Positions 1 through 12,159 of a stretch of 64,000 nucleotides of DNA are shown piece by piece. Positions within the stretch are counted from its first letter, which is position 1. Each line of letters starts with the position of its first letter. The notes under the pieces are model-generated. The model made no database searches, was not told the DNA's origin, and worked only from the letters and a program-made list of their open reading frames with translations. Source of the DNA: Anisodus tanguticus (Eukaryota > Streptophyta > Magnoliopsida > Solanales > Solanaceae); the NCBI GenBank assembly GCA_034509755.1, contig CM067546.1, forward strand, positions 15,464,970-15,528,969. Reading direction: 5' to 3'. Position numbers and translations under genes: made by a program.

Positions 1-715
1 TGTGCGGTAAATCTAGTAATTACATGCGCTAATGTCCAAATAGGGGAAGAGATAATGTAGCTCAGCCGACGAGATCGACAAAACATCTTCATCTAGTATA
101 CGTCCATAGAGTGATGGGCCCCAGACCTCACTAGGTAGAGGTAGAGTCCGAGGAGGAGCCTCTAGTTCAGGCAGTGCTCAGAACCGCATCTATGCCTTAT
201 CCGACCACCAGGATTTGTAGTCCTCTTCAGATGTCGTTATAGGTATACTATTCATCTTCACCTATGATGTCTATGCATTGTTATATCTAGGCTCTAATTT
301 GTCATATGTTACACCATTTGTTGCGAGCAAATTTGAATTCAAACCAGAACTATTGTCTAAGCCATACAAAATGGCTACACCGGTTGGTGAGACCATTGTA
401 GAAAGACAAATATATCGGAATTATACTGTAATGGTCTGTAAATACGTTGCTTTGGCTGACTTAGTCGAGTTATCTATGGTTGAGTTTGACATTATTAAGG
501 GAATGGATTGGTTGGCTTCTTGCTATGCAAATGTCGATTGTCGGACGACGATTGTAGAGTTCTGTTTTCCAGGCGAGCCAAACCTTGAATGGAAGGCCAA
601 TGTAGCTACGCCTAAAAGCCATTTTATTTCCTACCTGAAGGAAAGAAATATGATTTCTAAAGGTTATATATATCATCTGTTTCGGGTCAGGGACACAAAT
701 ACAGAACCCCCAACT
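1..715 (+). pseudogene. Ty3 element A: gag zinc-knuckle remnant and aspartic protease
   Basis: C-terminal end of gag and the protease of a Ty3/gypsy element of Tekay/Del type; the 5' part lies outside the window. Half of a CCHC knuckle is readable at 3-50 (CGKSSNYMR, then a stop, then CP), with the family's His replaced by Asn. The protease reads DVYALLYLGSNLSYV from 266. The family has DPG(A/S) at the active site, so here Tyr-Leu-Gly replaces it and the catalytic Asp is gone. The frame is open through 1162 without an ATG near 278, so no real start is inferred. This is a dead element that continues directly into the reverse transcriptase. Confidence 0.85.
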
Positions 716-1500
716 CTTCAGTTTGTCACCCTAGTCAATGAATTTCTTGATGTATTTCCAGATGAGCTTCTGGGCATCCCTCCAAAATGGGAGATTGAGT
801 TCACTATTGATGTACTTCCAGATACGCAGCCGATATCTATCCCCCCTTATCGAATGGCTCCAGCCGAGATGAGGGAGTTGAAGGACCAGTTGAAGGATTT
901 ACTGGAAAAAGGTTTTATCAGGCCTAACACTTCATTATGGGGTGAATCAGTATTATTTGTTAGCAAGAAGGATGGTTCCTTAAGGATGTGCATCGATTCA
1001 AGGAAATTAAATAAGGTCACTATCAAGAATAAGTATCCACTTCTGAGGATCGACGATTTATTTGATCAATTACAGGGTGCTAAGTATTTCTCAAAGATTT
1101 ACTTAAGGTCAGGATACCACAAATTAAGGATAAAGGAGAAGGATATTCCGAAGATAGCTTTTTAGACTAAGTATGGCCATTTTGAGTTTTGGGTGATGTC
1201 TTTTGGACTCACTAATGCGCCAGCATCCTTCATGGATTTAATGAACTGAGTCTTCAAGACATTCTTAGATATCTTCGTGATCGTGTTCCTTGACAATATT
1301 TTGGTGTACTCACGGACTGAGGCAGACTATGCAGATCATCTTCGAATGGTGTTACAAACACTTCAAAACCGTAAGTTATACGCCAAAAATTTTAAATGCG
1401 AGTTTTGGTTAAACTATGTTACATTTTTGGGCCATATTGTTTCAGCAGAAGGTATTAAGGTGGATACTCAAAAGATTAAGGTTGTAAAAAAATAGCCGAG
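716..1500 (+). pseudogene. Ty3 element A: reverse transcriptase
   Basis: Reverse transcriptase that would copy element RNA into cDNA inside the virus-like particle. The Tekay-type order is clear: PPYRMAPAE near 845, DLLEKGFIRP near 898, KKDGSLRMCID near 967, the NKVTIKNKYPL block near 1012, then MSFGLTNAPASFMDL near 1198. The catalytic FIDD box reads FLDN near 1288, so the second active-site Asp is Asn. In-frame stops fall at 1163-1165, near 1246 and at 1493-1495. The polymerase is inactive on both counts. Identity as Ty3 RT is certain; the Tekay sublineage is inferred from the downstream chromodomain. Confidence 0.92.
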
Positions 1501-2180
1501 TCCTACAACCCCTACCGACGTACGTAGCTTCTTGGGCTTAGCAGGATATTATTGGAGGTTTGTGGAGGGTTTTCTTCTATCTCCGCACCTATGACCAAGC
1601 TCACTCATAAGGCATCTAAGTTTTAGCGGTCAGATGCGTGCGAGCGTAGTTTTCAAGAACTGAAGGACAGATTGACATCTGCACTTGTGTTAGCACTTCC
1701 CTACGGTACCGATAAATATGTGGTTTGTTGCGATTCCTCTAGAGTCGGCCTAGGGTGTGTTCTGATAGAACATGAAAAGGTTATAGCATACGCTGAAGGC
1801 AATTAAAGAAGCACGAGGTAAATTATCCAACTCACGAACTCGATTTGATGGTAGTAATCTTTGCCCTGAAGATGTGGCATCATTATTTATGCGAGTCCAC
1901 ATGGACATATTCACATACCATAAGAATCTACAGTATATATTTTGCCAAAAAGAGCTGAATTTAAGGCAAAGAATATGGATGAAGTTATTAAGAACTACAA
2001 TGTAGACATTTTATACCATCCCGGAAAGGCAAATGTCATAGCTGATGCTTTGAGTCGTAAGTCTATGAGAAGTTTAGATAGTATTGAAGCTAACACGATG
2101 GAAATGACCAAGGGATTACATTGCTTAGCCATTTTAATTATGCGACTCCTGGAAACAGATGGTGGAGGAGTGATAGTGTA
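1501..2180 (+). pseudogene. Ty3 element A: RNase H region, frameshifted
   Basis: Connection and RNase H domain of the element A polyprotein, spread over all three frames. Readable blocks are SFLGLAGYYWRFVEGF (from about 1528), DACERSFQELKDRL (about 1633), VVCCDSSRVGLGCVL (about 1720, containing an RNase H Asp) and the family's C-terminal block YHPGKANVIADALSRKS (about 2015-2065). Several single-base indels and stops separate them. RNase H normally degrades the RNA strand after reverse transcription; this copy cannot be translated as one domain. Confidence 0.85.
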
Positions 2181-3170
2181 GAATACCGTAGAATCATCCT
2201 TAATAGCTGAGGTGAAGGCAAGACAATTTGAGGACCCCGAGTTGGTCTGAATGAAAGAAGGAATTCATCTACAGAAGAAGCCGATGTTGGAGATTATGGG
2301 AGATGGAGTCCTTAGATATCAGGGCCGACTATGTGTACCAAATGTAAGAGGAATCTGAGAGCAAATTATGGCCGAGATCCACCAGTCCAGATATTCCATT
2401 CATCTTAGATCGACGGAGATGTACCATGACCTTCGATAGGTTTACTGGTGGAATGATATGAAGAAATACAATGTAATATTTGTGGCTCAATGCATGAATT
2501 GTCAGTAAATTAAGATCGAGCATCAGAAGCCCGGAGATTTGCTACATCATATAAAAATCCCTACTTGGAAGTGAGAAATGATTAATATGGATTTCATCAC
2601 TAGTTTACCTTGTTCTTATCGGAAATTTGATTCCATTTGAGTATCGTCGACAGACTTACAAAGTCAGTCCATTTCTTACCAATTCGTACTACTTTCTCGG
2701 TAGAGGATTATGCCAAGCTGTATATTAAAGATATAGTTTAATTGCATGGTGTTCTAGTCTCCATCATATCTGACAGAGACACTCAGTTGACGGCTTACTT
2801 TTGGAAGTCATTTCAGAAGAGTCTAGGCGCCCAAGTGAACCTTAGTATAACTTTTCATCCATAGGTTGATGGTCAAGTCGAGGGAATAATCCAGACACTC
2901 GAGGATATGCTACGGGCTTATGTATTGGATTTCAAAGGTAGTTGGGATGATCATTTACCCCTCATTGAGTTCTCTTACAATAATAACTATTATTCCAGCA
3001 TCAAGATGGCCCTGTATGAGGCATTGTATGAGAGAACATATAGATCCTCAGTTGGCTGGTTTGAAGTGGGCGAAGATGAGTTACTAGGCCCCGATTTCAT
3101 CCAACAGGCAGTAGAGAAGGTAAAGTTAATTCAAGAACACTTATTGGCTGCCCAGAGTCGGTAGAAATCT
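2181..3170 (+). pseudogene. Ty3 element A: integrase (zinc domain and DDE core)
   Basis: Integrase that would insert cDNA into chromatin. The HHCC zinc-binding residues are visible between about 2395 and 2510 (SIHLRS, MYHDL, QCMNCQ). The catalytic core is split by frameshifts: first Asp in MINMDFIT (about 2580), second Asp in ISDRDTQLTA (about 2765), Glu in DGQVEGIIQTLED (about 2870). Downstream follow MLRAYVLDFKGSWDDHLPLIEFSY and ELLGPDFIQQAVEKVKLIQEH (each shown here in part of the block 2907-3164). All catalytic residues survive but not in one frame, so it is an old, non-functional copy. Confidence 0.88.
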
Positions 3171-3610
3171 TATTTAGATATTCGGTGCCGCGACTTAAAT
3201 TATGCAGTTGGCGATTGGGTATTCTTAAAAGTTTCTCCTATGAAAGGTTTATGAGATTTGGCAAGAAATAAAAACTTAGCCCCAGATACATCGGACCATA
3301 TAAGATCATCCGCAGGACAGGCCGAGTGGATTATGAGCTTGAGTTTCCTTCGGATTGGAAGTAGTTCACTCAATATTCCATGTGTCAATGTTGTGTAAGT
3401 GCATAAGAGATCCCTCCCATAGAGGATGTACAGCTCACCAATAATTTAACATATGAAGAGACTCTGGTAGCTATTCTGGATCGCCAAGTTCGAAAGCTAA
3501 AAACTAAAGAGGTTTCCTCCATTATAGTAATATGGAGGAATAACAATACCGAAGAGATAACTTGGGAGGCCAAAAAAGATATGAGATCCAAATACCCTTA
3601 CTTATTTTAG
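3171..3610 (+). pseudogene. Ty3 element A: integrase C-terminus and chromodomain
   Basis: C-terminal tail of the integrase (GDWVFLKVSPMKG near 3210; APRYIGPYKIIRR near 3280) followed by a chromodomain-like module from about 3460 (AILDRQVRKLKTKEV, then VIWRNN, EEITWEAKKDM, SKYPYLF) ending at a TAG at 3608-3610. Chromodomains of this class target insertion to particular chromatin and define the chromovirus clade. One in-frame stop follows the Lys near 3360. The next 355 bases up to the polypurine tract hold no coding sequence that I recognise. Confidence 0.82.
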
Positions 3611-3965
3611 TCTTTAGATCTATACCATTATTCGTGCGATACAATTCTCTTATTTCTACTCTATCTGACTATTCTAAAACCTATGACTTGCTTAGGTATT
3701 AATGTGGTGGCAGATATGGCAGGTGCAACTCAGAATAAGGCAGAGGACAGATAAGGTGAGTTATGACTAACCCTCTTGACTCTTGTTTACATATATGGTC
3801 GTGTAGGGCCAAGTTGATCTCATTTTATGATTATGTTTCCCTATGTGGCGTTGGATATATTCTTGGGCTATTTAACAGGTTTAGGATAGTCTTGTTTACT
3901 CTACTAAAATTCTTAGAACCTTCGAGAGATAAGAATATCTTCAACATTCGCAAACGAATGTTCCT

Positions 3966-3978
3966 AAGGGGGGAAAGA
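3966..3978 (+). promoter_or_regulatory. polypurine tract of Ty3 element A
   Basis: The run AAGGGGGGAAAGA lies immediately before the TG that opens the LTR at 3979. In LTR retroelements this purine run resists RNase H and primes plus-strand DNA, so it fixes the left boundary of the 3' LTR. Confidence 0.8.
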
Positions 3979-6141
3979 TGTTACACCCCGTAGTTTCGTG
4001 TTCCATTGTGTCATCGATTGATACTTATGTCCCGGGGAGGAGTAAGGCTTTACGAAAGGATAATAAGGGTTTATAACTTGATTATGAAAGTTCCAGAGTG
4101 TTTGAAAGCTAAATGGATCAAAGGAAGAACGTTTCAATAAAATCAGGAACTATGCATTTTGATGGAAGAGTTGATGGACCGTTAAAATGCAGGTTGTACC
4201 ATCAAAATCCCTTGAGATTTTGAAGTCTCAGGAGTCAAGTTGATGGCAAGGTTGACGGACCTTCAACATGGTTGACGGACTGTCAATCCCACCGTCAAAG
4301 TACGACGGTGGAGAAATTTTGTCGGAAGCGGGATTTGTGATTGGAACTTCATTTTTCACCCTAATCTATATAATAACACTCTCTAAAACCTATTCAATTA
4401 TTCCATAACATTCAAGGTCAATCCTTAAGCAAATTTCGCAAGATTAACGCTATTAATCTCATGGTAATCATAAGAACTATCTTCTTCGTATTGAGCCGGG
4501 TTTGGAAACCCTTGAAATTGGGGCAAGCTACTGTTTTGAGAAGGTTTGGATGCGTTGAAGTAAAGTTTATCCTTCTCCATCTATAATTGTGATTGATGAT
4601 TTGGAATAAGTTGTAAAAGGATTTTCGTAACTGAAACCCATAAACCTATGAAATCATTGTATATAGACTTGTGGGATGTTTTGATCAAGTTATGAGTTGA
4701 AATTTTGTAATATATTGGTTTTTTGTATTGTAAACCTAAAAAGGGTATGTTTAGAAGAATCGTGGGATCAAATTACATAAATACCTCTTTCATTAAACAT
4801 GACTAAGAACCTTTTTAAGTCAAGGTGATTGCTAAGATACCTAAGTGAAGTTCCTTATTGAATATGGATTAGATGTTGATATTAATCTTTGTTCGTTATA
4901 GATAATCGATCGTGGAGAGTACTAGAGCTTATAGCACAATGTATAGCTTCGTGGATAAGGTATATAAGGCTATCTCTTTCTTTCAAAGCATGAAATCCAA
5001 AAAGTTGTCATTTTTGAAAAGAAACGCCAAAAGCTTTGTCCAATTGTAACTTGAAGTCTCTTATTGAGAAGTATTCATTGAGTATTATTATTTTTGAAAT
5101 CCTTGTTGTTGTTTACTGGTCGTATCATAAGTCTTCGAAAGGAAGCTTTCTAAAATATAGTAGTCGAGTCGACCAAAGAGTCATTCTAAGAGTAAAGTCA
5201 AAGAGTTTAAGAGTTTCAAAAAGGGCCAAAGAGTTGTTGTTATTATAGTCTGTTGTTCCCACCCTGATTTTTATTGGTATTGACATGTTTTCATTAGCAT
5301 TGATATCATGCATATAATTATGTTTATATATAGGATCGGGTTGCACGTTCTGCAACAAATACATATATATTGGATCGAGTTGCACGTTCTGCAACATATA
5401 CATATATTGGATCGGGTTGCACATTCCGCAATATATACATATGATGGATCGGATTGCACGTTCCGTAACACATATGAACTAGTGTGCATATTACATTGCA
5501 TATTCATATATACGCCTAAGATTAATGACATGTTATGCCCCGTACTATAAGACTAGAGTAGTTATACAGTAAAAGCCTACCCGACCAGGTTGTATTAAGT
5601 TTCACAGTTTCATTATTCTCCCCATGTGGCCAAGGTTACTTATGCTTTCCCTTACCGCTAATCGCTTTACATTGCTTATATGCTTTATTCACAGCTTACA
5701 TATTCATATTGTTATTCATGTTTTACATACTCGGTACGTTATTTCGTACTGACGTCCCTTTTGCCAGGGGCATTGTGTGTTCATGCCGCATGTATTAATA
5801 GAGACTTTACTAGGCCACCGCAGTAGGAGTTATTGCTTTCAACCATCAGTAAGTAAGCTTCATCTTTCCAAATCTTCCTGGTCATATATAAAGTGTTTTG
5901 CAGAGTTATGTGCAGTAAGTAAGCTTCATCTTTCTGGAGCTTCCTGGTCATATATGGAGTGTTTTGCAGAGTTATGTGCAGTATGGGTAGGTCGGGGCCC
6001 TGTCCTAGCCATATGTCAGTTCAGTTACTCTTAGAGGCTCACATACTTGTTTTTCTATGTATAGTGTGGATGTGTAGCCTTGCTAGTTAAGTTATATTTT
6101 GTTAAACCATGTTCTGACCTTGTCGAACCTATTGTACACAC

Positions 6142-6184
<43 letters not shown>
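3979..6184 (+). repeat. 3' LTR of Ty3 element A (left part)
   Basis: Long terminal repeat beginning TGTTACACCCCGTAG directly after the polypurine tract. A TATA-like TATATAA sits at 4367-4373. The distal part carries the signature of long Tekay-type LTRs, TACTCGGTACGTTATTTCG followed by a GACGTCCC block near 5729-5765, which recurs in LTRs B and C. Several direct repeats are present: a roughly 40-bp unit around GGATCGGGTTGCAC at 5330-5470, and a duplicated AGTAAGCTTCATCTTTC block at 5848-5978. The U3 part contains repeated ACGGACCTT/ACGGACTGT words at 4170-4312. The LTR is interrupted at about 6184 by LTR B; its end is at 9681. Confidence 0.82.
4367..4373 (+). promoter_or_regulatory. TATA-like box in LTR A
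   Basis: TATATAA about 390 bases into the LTR, the expected zone for the U3 promoter of a long Ty3 LTR. It is read from sequence only; no transcription start can be assigned. Confidence 0.45.

Positions 6185-6186
<2 letters not shown>
6134..6186. repeat. AT/GT microsatellite at the LTR A-LTR B junction
   Basis: An (AT)n tract runs into a (GT)n tract of about 25 bases that abuts the first TG of LTR B. The repeat probably expanded after insertion and may have erased the left target-site duplication of B. Confidence 0.8.
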
Positions 6187-6187
<1 letters not shown>

Positions 6188-9100
6188 AACACCCCGTCCT
6201 TTCGGGTAACGGTTTGAGCACATAAACGTAGGCAGGTAGACCTAGACCCCAGAAAGTTTATGTTGTACTCGCATATGCTGATAAGAAAATTAGTATGTAA
6301 AAGGACGTGATCCCCAAATAATTTTTGGATTTAACAAGTGTGACAACGAGAATTAATAATAATTGTATATCCCCAAAGAGGTTATGGACTAGTGTCATAT
6401 TACAAGAATTATGACATCGAGTATAAGAGGATTTTTATAAGTCGTCAGGATTTAAGTGATTTGAGATTGAGAATTTAATTGTGTGTATAATTAATTAATC
6501 ACGGGGACATCACTTAGTGGGTTATGATGTGTAGCATTATAACTTACCACCGCACTGACTAAGCTTAAGTAAACGATCGGTGGCAACACTAGGAGCTTTA
6601 CAGGTCTCCACACCTTCAGCTTTCTCTACTACTAAAGAGCTTCATATCCTTAAGTTTTATAGAAATCTCTTCTTAGAGAAAGAATTTCTACACTTCGAGC
6701 AGAGAAAGTAAATTCTCAACTGGTAACCTTATGAAATTCCCGACCAAATTGGGGGAATTTCCATAACCTTTCGCACAACCAAAAAGGGGGAAATTCATGG
6801 AATTTTGGACCTTGATTCCAGCAAAAATCGAGTCCTTAAACAAGCATGCACACTCCGAAGTAAAGCGAGAGACACAAAGTTTTTGAATGAGTTCTGAAAG
6901 TCGATTTTTGGGTCTGGTTTCTGCTTGTCGGAACCTGAGCTGGGCGAAAGGTTGTCCTATGATGCTCGTCGCTACTATGAAAAGAGGTAATCCTTCTTGT
7001 TCTTAAACTTATACGAATCATAGAACATAATTCTTACTAGTTTTAAGACGATTATCGAAAATGCTAAGTTTGGGTTAGGTGTTGTCGGGACTGCCGTAAT
7101 TGTAAGGTGTTGGGGTTGCATGTGAAATTGTTGTAATATTTTGGATATTATAGCAGTAAGAGGATTAAGAAGGGCTAATTGTGTGGTTATATGCATAGGT
7201 TTCGACATAGAAGAAGTATAGATTCTATGCGTACAAAGTATTCGCTAGAATGTCTCAATGAAGCAATTTCTAGTATATTGATCCGATTATGATGTAAATC
7301 ATTCATATGGTATAGAAAATCACTTAGAAAGCTTGCAAGGATCTGCGGAACTTAGATAATTTTGACAACAAGGTATGCAAGGCTCTTTCTTTATTTTGGT
7401 ATAATTCTATATGTGAAACATAACCATCGTGTTGCTACATAAATTATTCTACTCTTAGTAGTTAGGAATGATCAAGTCATTGACTCCTATGTTGAAAGAA
7501 TGTCCAAGTATGTTTCTAAGACCGTAATAAGGCACACCGGAAAAGATGTTGATGTTCCCAATGTTAACCAAAGGTGTAAAGGATATTATGTCACTCCGGA
7601 TGTTTTATTATTATTCATGCATTTCATTTGCATTACATTCATATGTTATCCTGGACCACTTGTGCTATGCACATTACTATATGGTAAATATTATATATAT
7701 TTATGTATGGGAATTGGGGAATTTCTCAACTGGTAACCTTATGAAATTCCCGACCAAATTGGGAGAATTTCCATAAGTTTTCGCACAACCAAAAAGGGGG
7801 AAATTCATGGCATTTTGGACCTTGATTCCACCAAAAATCGAGTCCTTAAACAAGCATGCACACTCCAAAGTCAAGTGAGAGACACAAAGTTTTTGAAGGA
7901 GTTCTGAAAGTCAATTTTTGGGTTAGGTTTCTTCTTGTCAGAACCTGAGCTGGGCAAAAAGTTGTCCTAATGCGCGTCGCTACTCTGAAAAGAGGTAATC
8001 CTTCTTGTTCTTAATCTTATACGAATCATAGAACATGATTCTTACTAGTTTTTAGACGATTATCGAAAATGCTAAGTTTGGGTTTGGGTTTGGTGTTGTC
8101 GGGACAGTTGTAATTGTAAGGTGTTGGGGTTGCATGTGAAATTGTTTATTGTTTTGGATATCATAGCAGTAAGAAGAAGGATTAAAAAGGGCTGATTGTG
8201 TGGTTATATTCATAGGTTTCGACATAGAAGAAGTATAGATTCTACGCGTATAAAGTATTCGCTAGAATGTCTCAATGAAGCGATTTCTAGTATATTGATC
8301 CGATTATGATGTAAATCATTCATATGGTGTAGATAATCACTTATAAAGCTTGCAAGGATCCACAGAACTCAGATAATTTCGACAACAAGGTATGCAAGGC
8401 TCTTTCTTTCTTTTGGCATAATTCTATATGCGAAACATAACCATCGTGTTGATACATAAATTAATCTACTCTTAGTAGTTAGGAATGATCAAGTCATTGA
8501 CTCCTATGTTGAAAGAATGTCCAAGTATGTTTCTAAGACCTTAATAAGACATACCGGAAAAAAGGTTGATGTTCCAAATGTTAACCAAAGGTGTAAAGGA
8601 TATTATGTCACTCTGGATGTTTTATTATTATTCATGCATTTCATTTGCATTACATTCATATGTTATCCTGGACCACTTGTGCTATGCACATTACTATATG
8701 GTAAAAGTTATATATATATATATATATATGTATGGGAATTGGGGATAAGGAAAAAGGTGTTATATACGCACACCACCTGCAGCTGGTACAGACTATCACA
8801 AAACATCCTGAATAGGCCAATATGATGTGATGCCCTTGTGTGGCGATATAACCTGATGCCCGCAGAGGCGGTTATGGCAGGATTCATGTGTGGACATTAG
8901 TATTCCGCATTTGCATTGGGCATACATTCATTAACCATTATATAGTATGATGCCCGTATAGGTTGTTATGGTAAGGAAGATGCCCGAAGAGGCTGATGTA
9001 TATGTATATTGCATTGTGCATAACATTTAGGCATGTGTATTAGGGCCTTGGAGGCATTTACTAATGTTTAGTTGTTTCTGTTTCAGACTATGATATATCT

Positions 9101-9517
9101 CTGCCATGTTATTTTTTATGCCTGATATACTCAGTACATTAGTCGTACTGACGTCCCATTTGTTGGGGACGTTGTGTTTTATGCCTGCAGTTTATATTGA
9201 GAGAGTGACGGTTCGCACTAGTAGGTTGCTGGTTCAGCTGATATTTGGAGCACTCTATTCATTTCGGAGTTGCGGTATGGTCGTGGTATGTTTTACTCTT
9301 TAGAGGCTTGTAGATAGGTGTCCTGTGGTTAGTTGTCATGTAAGGCCTTGTCGGCCTTGGTCTATAAATGGATAAGTTGGGCCTTTTGTGTTAAAACTTT
9401 ATATAGTCTATCATGGCCCAGTCCGTGTTTGAATACGTTTAAGGGTGGAGTGTATCTGTGGTGCCCGACGGGTAGGGTCCGGGTGCCCATCGCGGCCCTC
9501 CGGTTTGGGTCGTGACA
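6185..9517 (+). repeat. LTR B, probable solo LTR of a related Ty3 element
   Basis: A 3.3-kb unit beginning TGTAACACCCCGTCC and ending GTTTGGGTCGTGACA, the termini typical of Tekay-type LTRs. The TACTCAGTACATTAGTCGTAC signature with the GACGTCCC block is at 9128-9165. No polypurine tract, PBS or pol adjoins it, so it looks like a solo LTR left by recombination. It appears to sit inside LTR A, because sequence typical of an LTR A end resumes at 9518. No clean 5-bp target duplication is visible (left flank is microsatellite, right flank CTATG). Much of its length is due to an internal tandem duplication. Confidence 0.7.
6711..8746 (+). repeat. tandem duplication (about 1010-bp unit) inside LTR B
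   Basis: Two head-to-tail copies, 6711-7720 and 7721-8746. Both begin at the word TTCTCAACTGGTAACC and end TATGTATGGGAATTGGGGA. The copies are very similar, with scattered substitutions and small indels such as an expanded TA run near 8712 in copy two. Two parallel short open frames (about 7500-7736 and 8517-8825) are by-products of the duplication; nothing in them resembles a known protein. Confidence 0.85.
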
Positions 9518-9681
9518 CTATGTTTGGTCAATCCCTTTATTCATTGTTGTTGTTATGATATAGTCCAGTACGGCCTTGTCGGTCGGAAGTTCTACTTGTA
9601 CATAATTCTGGTCATCATAGTGGAACGCTCGGACCAGCAGGGCACCAAGTGCCGGCCACACCTCCTGGTTTGGGTATGACA
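9518..9681 (+). repeat. 3' end of LTR A, resumed after LTR B
   Basis: This 164-bp piece reads GGGCACCAAGTGCCGG near 9638 and ends CCTGGTTTGGGTATGACA, the expected end of an LTR like A. Directly after the final CA the sequence switches to the LTR of minus-strand element D. The simplest reading is that A inserted into the LTR of D. The left flank of A is outside the window, so the matching target duplication (expected near CATCT) cannot be seen. Confidence 0.6.
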
Positions 9682-12025
9682 CATCTATTGTAAAGCATAT
9701 CATGAAAATAATAAATTGACACCCTAAAAGAAAGGGTCTCACTAATAGTTGAAACTGATGAAATCCTAAAGAGCAGATTCGTCGTTCTGAAACTCAAAAC
9801 CTGCACCATGAAGTGTAGGTGCCGGCAAAAAGGGATGTAAGTACATTTGAATTGTACTGTATGTAAAGAAACTGAAAGAATAAGCAGACACATAAAATAA
9901 TATGAACATGACTTGAAACTGAACAATGAACATGAACATAATCTGACATGAGTATAATAACATGTATAAAATATATATATCTGTATATTATAAATTTGTA
10001 TATCTATATATCTGTGAGGAGAGCATTAGTATAACCGATATGAAACCACCACGCTGGAACGTGACGTCGGATCTCTGCCCGATCAGCTAAGTCATCTCAT
10101 ACCTTGCTGGGGTACGAGACATGAACATGACATGAGTGGATCCAATAATACACAATGGATAACTTGAAGGTATCGTCCTAACTGGGCAGAGCGATTCTTA
10201 TCCTACGCTGGCAAACATAGTTTCAGGCTGTTTGAGCCTTTTTGGTAATTGCAACTCTCAAAACATGTACTTGAATATAGTTGGCTTGTAAACCCATGAA
10301 TTTCATGAAAGTAACTTGTAAAACATGATTCGTGATTATAATTTAGCATGTAAATAAATATATAATATAGCTTGTGTAAAACATGAAAACATATATAATT
10401 TCATGCAATTGAGTAGTAATTATTCATGACTTGTATTTAATAACCCATGGAATTCAATGTTATGGGTATTCATGGATTACATACGGATTCCTAATAACCA
10501 TAATGGAATATCAAGAACACAATAACGAATTAGTAATACAACATGGTATATCATGATACATGTAGTTTAGGGTTTTCATGAACTTGGAATAAAAACCCTA
10601 AATTTATGGAAATGTGTATTTTATGGATAAGCGTGGCATGAGGAAGAACAATGATGTTCCCACCCGTGGATAGATGCCTTATATACCTCAATTCCTGTAT
10701 TTAAGCGTACTACAACGTTCTTCACCCCTTTTGACTTTGATCAATAAGTCTGGGAAGCAGAAAGTTCTCCTACTATGTACACGTATCACGAACCTTACCA
10801 CTCAGGCATTTTAGAAAAGGGAAGGGAACTTCTCACCCCACTGCTCTTCCTTGTTACATTAAATCCCTTTAAAATATTCCAACGTAAGCTTCATGCTTCA
10901 AACAATCACTATGTACCCAATTGAAGTTTGTATGATCAAAGTATTCACCAAATTCGCAGCTATTGTTCATAGCTCAAACCACACTGCTCCAGACATCCAA
11001 ATCAGATCTCCACCGTTCACATTTAAGACCTATATGTTGGATCACTCAGTTAAAATTTTATACTCTGGGTTTTAGATTTATTTATATGAAGTATGAAGGA
11101 AACAAATTGTTTGATCCTTGAACAATTCTTTCAAAATAAGGGATTGATTGAATTGTCTTATTAGAACAATTCAGGGTTCATATGCTTAGTTTTTGGCCTA
11201 TTGGCTATTGGGTTGGGGAAACTGGACTCGATCCAGTGGTTAAATTATCGGAAAACGCCAATGGAAGCTGGCTAGTTAGAGGGAAAATCTACGGCAAAAT
11301 TACTAGCGTTTTGCATTTAACGAAGTGCATCTAAATCAATCTTATTTCATGATTCTACCACCCATTAAATGTCTAAAACATTATAATAACTCCATATAAT
11401 CCATTAATGAGTGAGGGTCTTACCTTTTTTAATAAATCCCAAAGCTTCATTCCAAATTCGACCTTGAATGGATTTTCTAAAATCTAGCGATTCCAAATAA
11501 TAATTCGATGTTAATCTAGTGTTAACTTGATATAATTGACATATGGATTTGAATAAGAACTCACCTTAGGTGTTTAGTAGCAGCTCAGGTCGAAAATCCC
11601 CACATAAAATGTTTTAGAGTTGTATTTATAGGTTATTAGAAAAGGCTAGGGTTATAAAACCTAATCATAAAAGAATCGAAATTTCTATTTTGCATATCCT
11701 TAGTAAATCGTCCATAACTATTCATACAGACCTCCTTTTGACCTAGGCCTTATATGGATGGAAAGGCCTTTCAAAGGAATACAACTTTCATGAAGGAAGT
11801 TTTCCCATATTTCTTATATATTTATCAGTATACTCGGTTTAAGTGAGGTCTACTGCAAACTCACTTGAAAACATGCTCCTTAGAGTAGGTTCCGACCATA
11901 ATTTTTCCTAAGACCCTTCTTATGGCTTGATTAGTTTTCAAGATACTTCATACACTCCTCATCTTAGTTACATATTTTTCCTATTGTATTGTTCAAACCA
12001 TATCTCAAAGGTACGAGGTATTACA
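9682..12025 (-). repeat. 3' LTR of element D (truncated at its far end)
   Basis: Read on the minus strand it starts TGTAATACCTCGTACC at 12025. It aligns along its length with 16440-18580, for example the CCAATTGAAGTTTGTATG word at 10917 and 17641. It carries about 50 bp (near 10800-10850) and about 165 bp (near 11050-11220) missing from the 5' LTR, and lacks the last 290 or so bases that the 5' LTR has at 16151-16440. The missing end is attributed to insertion of element A. A TATA-like TATAAATA lies on the minus strand near 11622-11629. Confidence 0.82.
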
Positions 12026-12042
12026 ATATCTTCCCCTTGGGA
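12026..12042 (-). promoter_or_regulatory. polypurine tract of element D
   Basis: On the minus strand TCCCAAGGGGAAGATAT directly precedes the TGTAATACC that opens the 3' LTR. The same arrangement (TCCCAATGGGGAGATAT before the LTR) recurs in element E at 59497-59513, which supports the boundary. Confidence 0.75.
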
Positions 12043-12159
12043 TCATTCGTCCTCGAATGATGGTTCATGGTTAGGAGTATGACTAACTCTGGAATTTTAC
12101 AAAAATTTCAGCAGGGTTTCCTATGTAAATAGGACTATCTCAATAGTTTTCAAACACTT

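Noticed and set aside
5125..5550. Overlapping frames on both strands with CNPIQYMYMLQ-type repeats
   Set aside because: They are translations of the roughly 40-bp direct repeats in LTR A, in several frames at once.
7500..8825. Two parallel open frames (7500-7736, 8517-8825) with near-identical proteins
   Set aside because: They lie inside LTR B and are alike only because of the tandem duplication; no known domain and no reason to be translated.
9615..9963. 103- and 65-residue minus-strand frames near the A-D junction, with parallels at 16425-16640 and 57973-58312
   Set aside because: They lie in the LTR family shared by D and E and repeat because the LTRs repeat; no coding signature.
10893..11075. 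60-residue frame on the + strand in the 3' LTR of element D
   Set aside because: Lies antisense in an LTR and is interrupted in the corresponding part of the 5' LTR.
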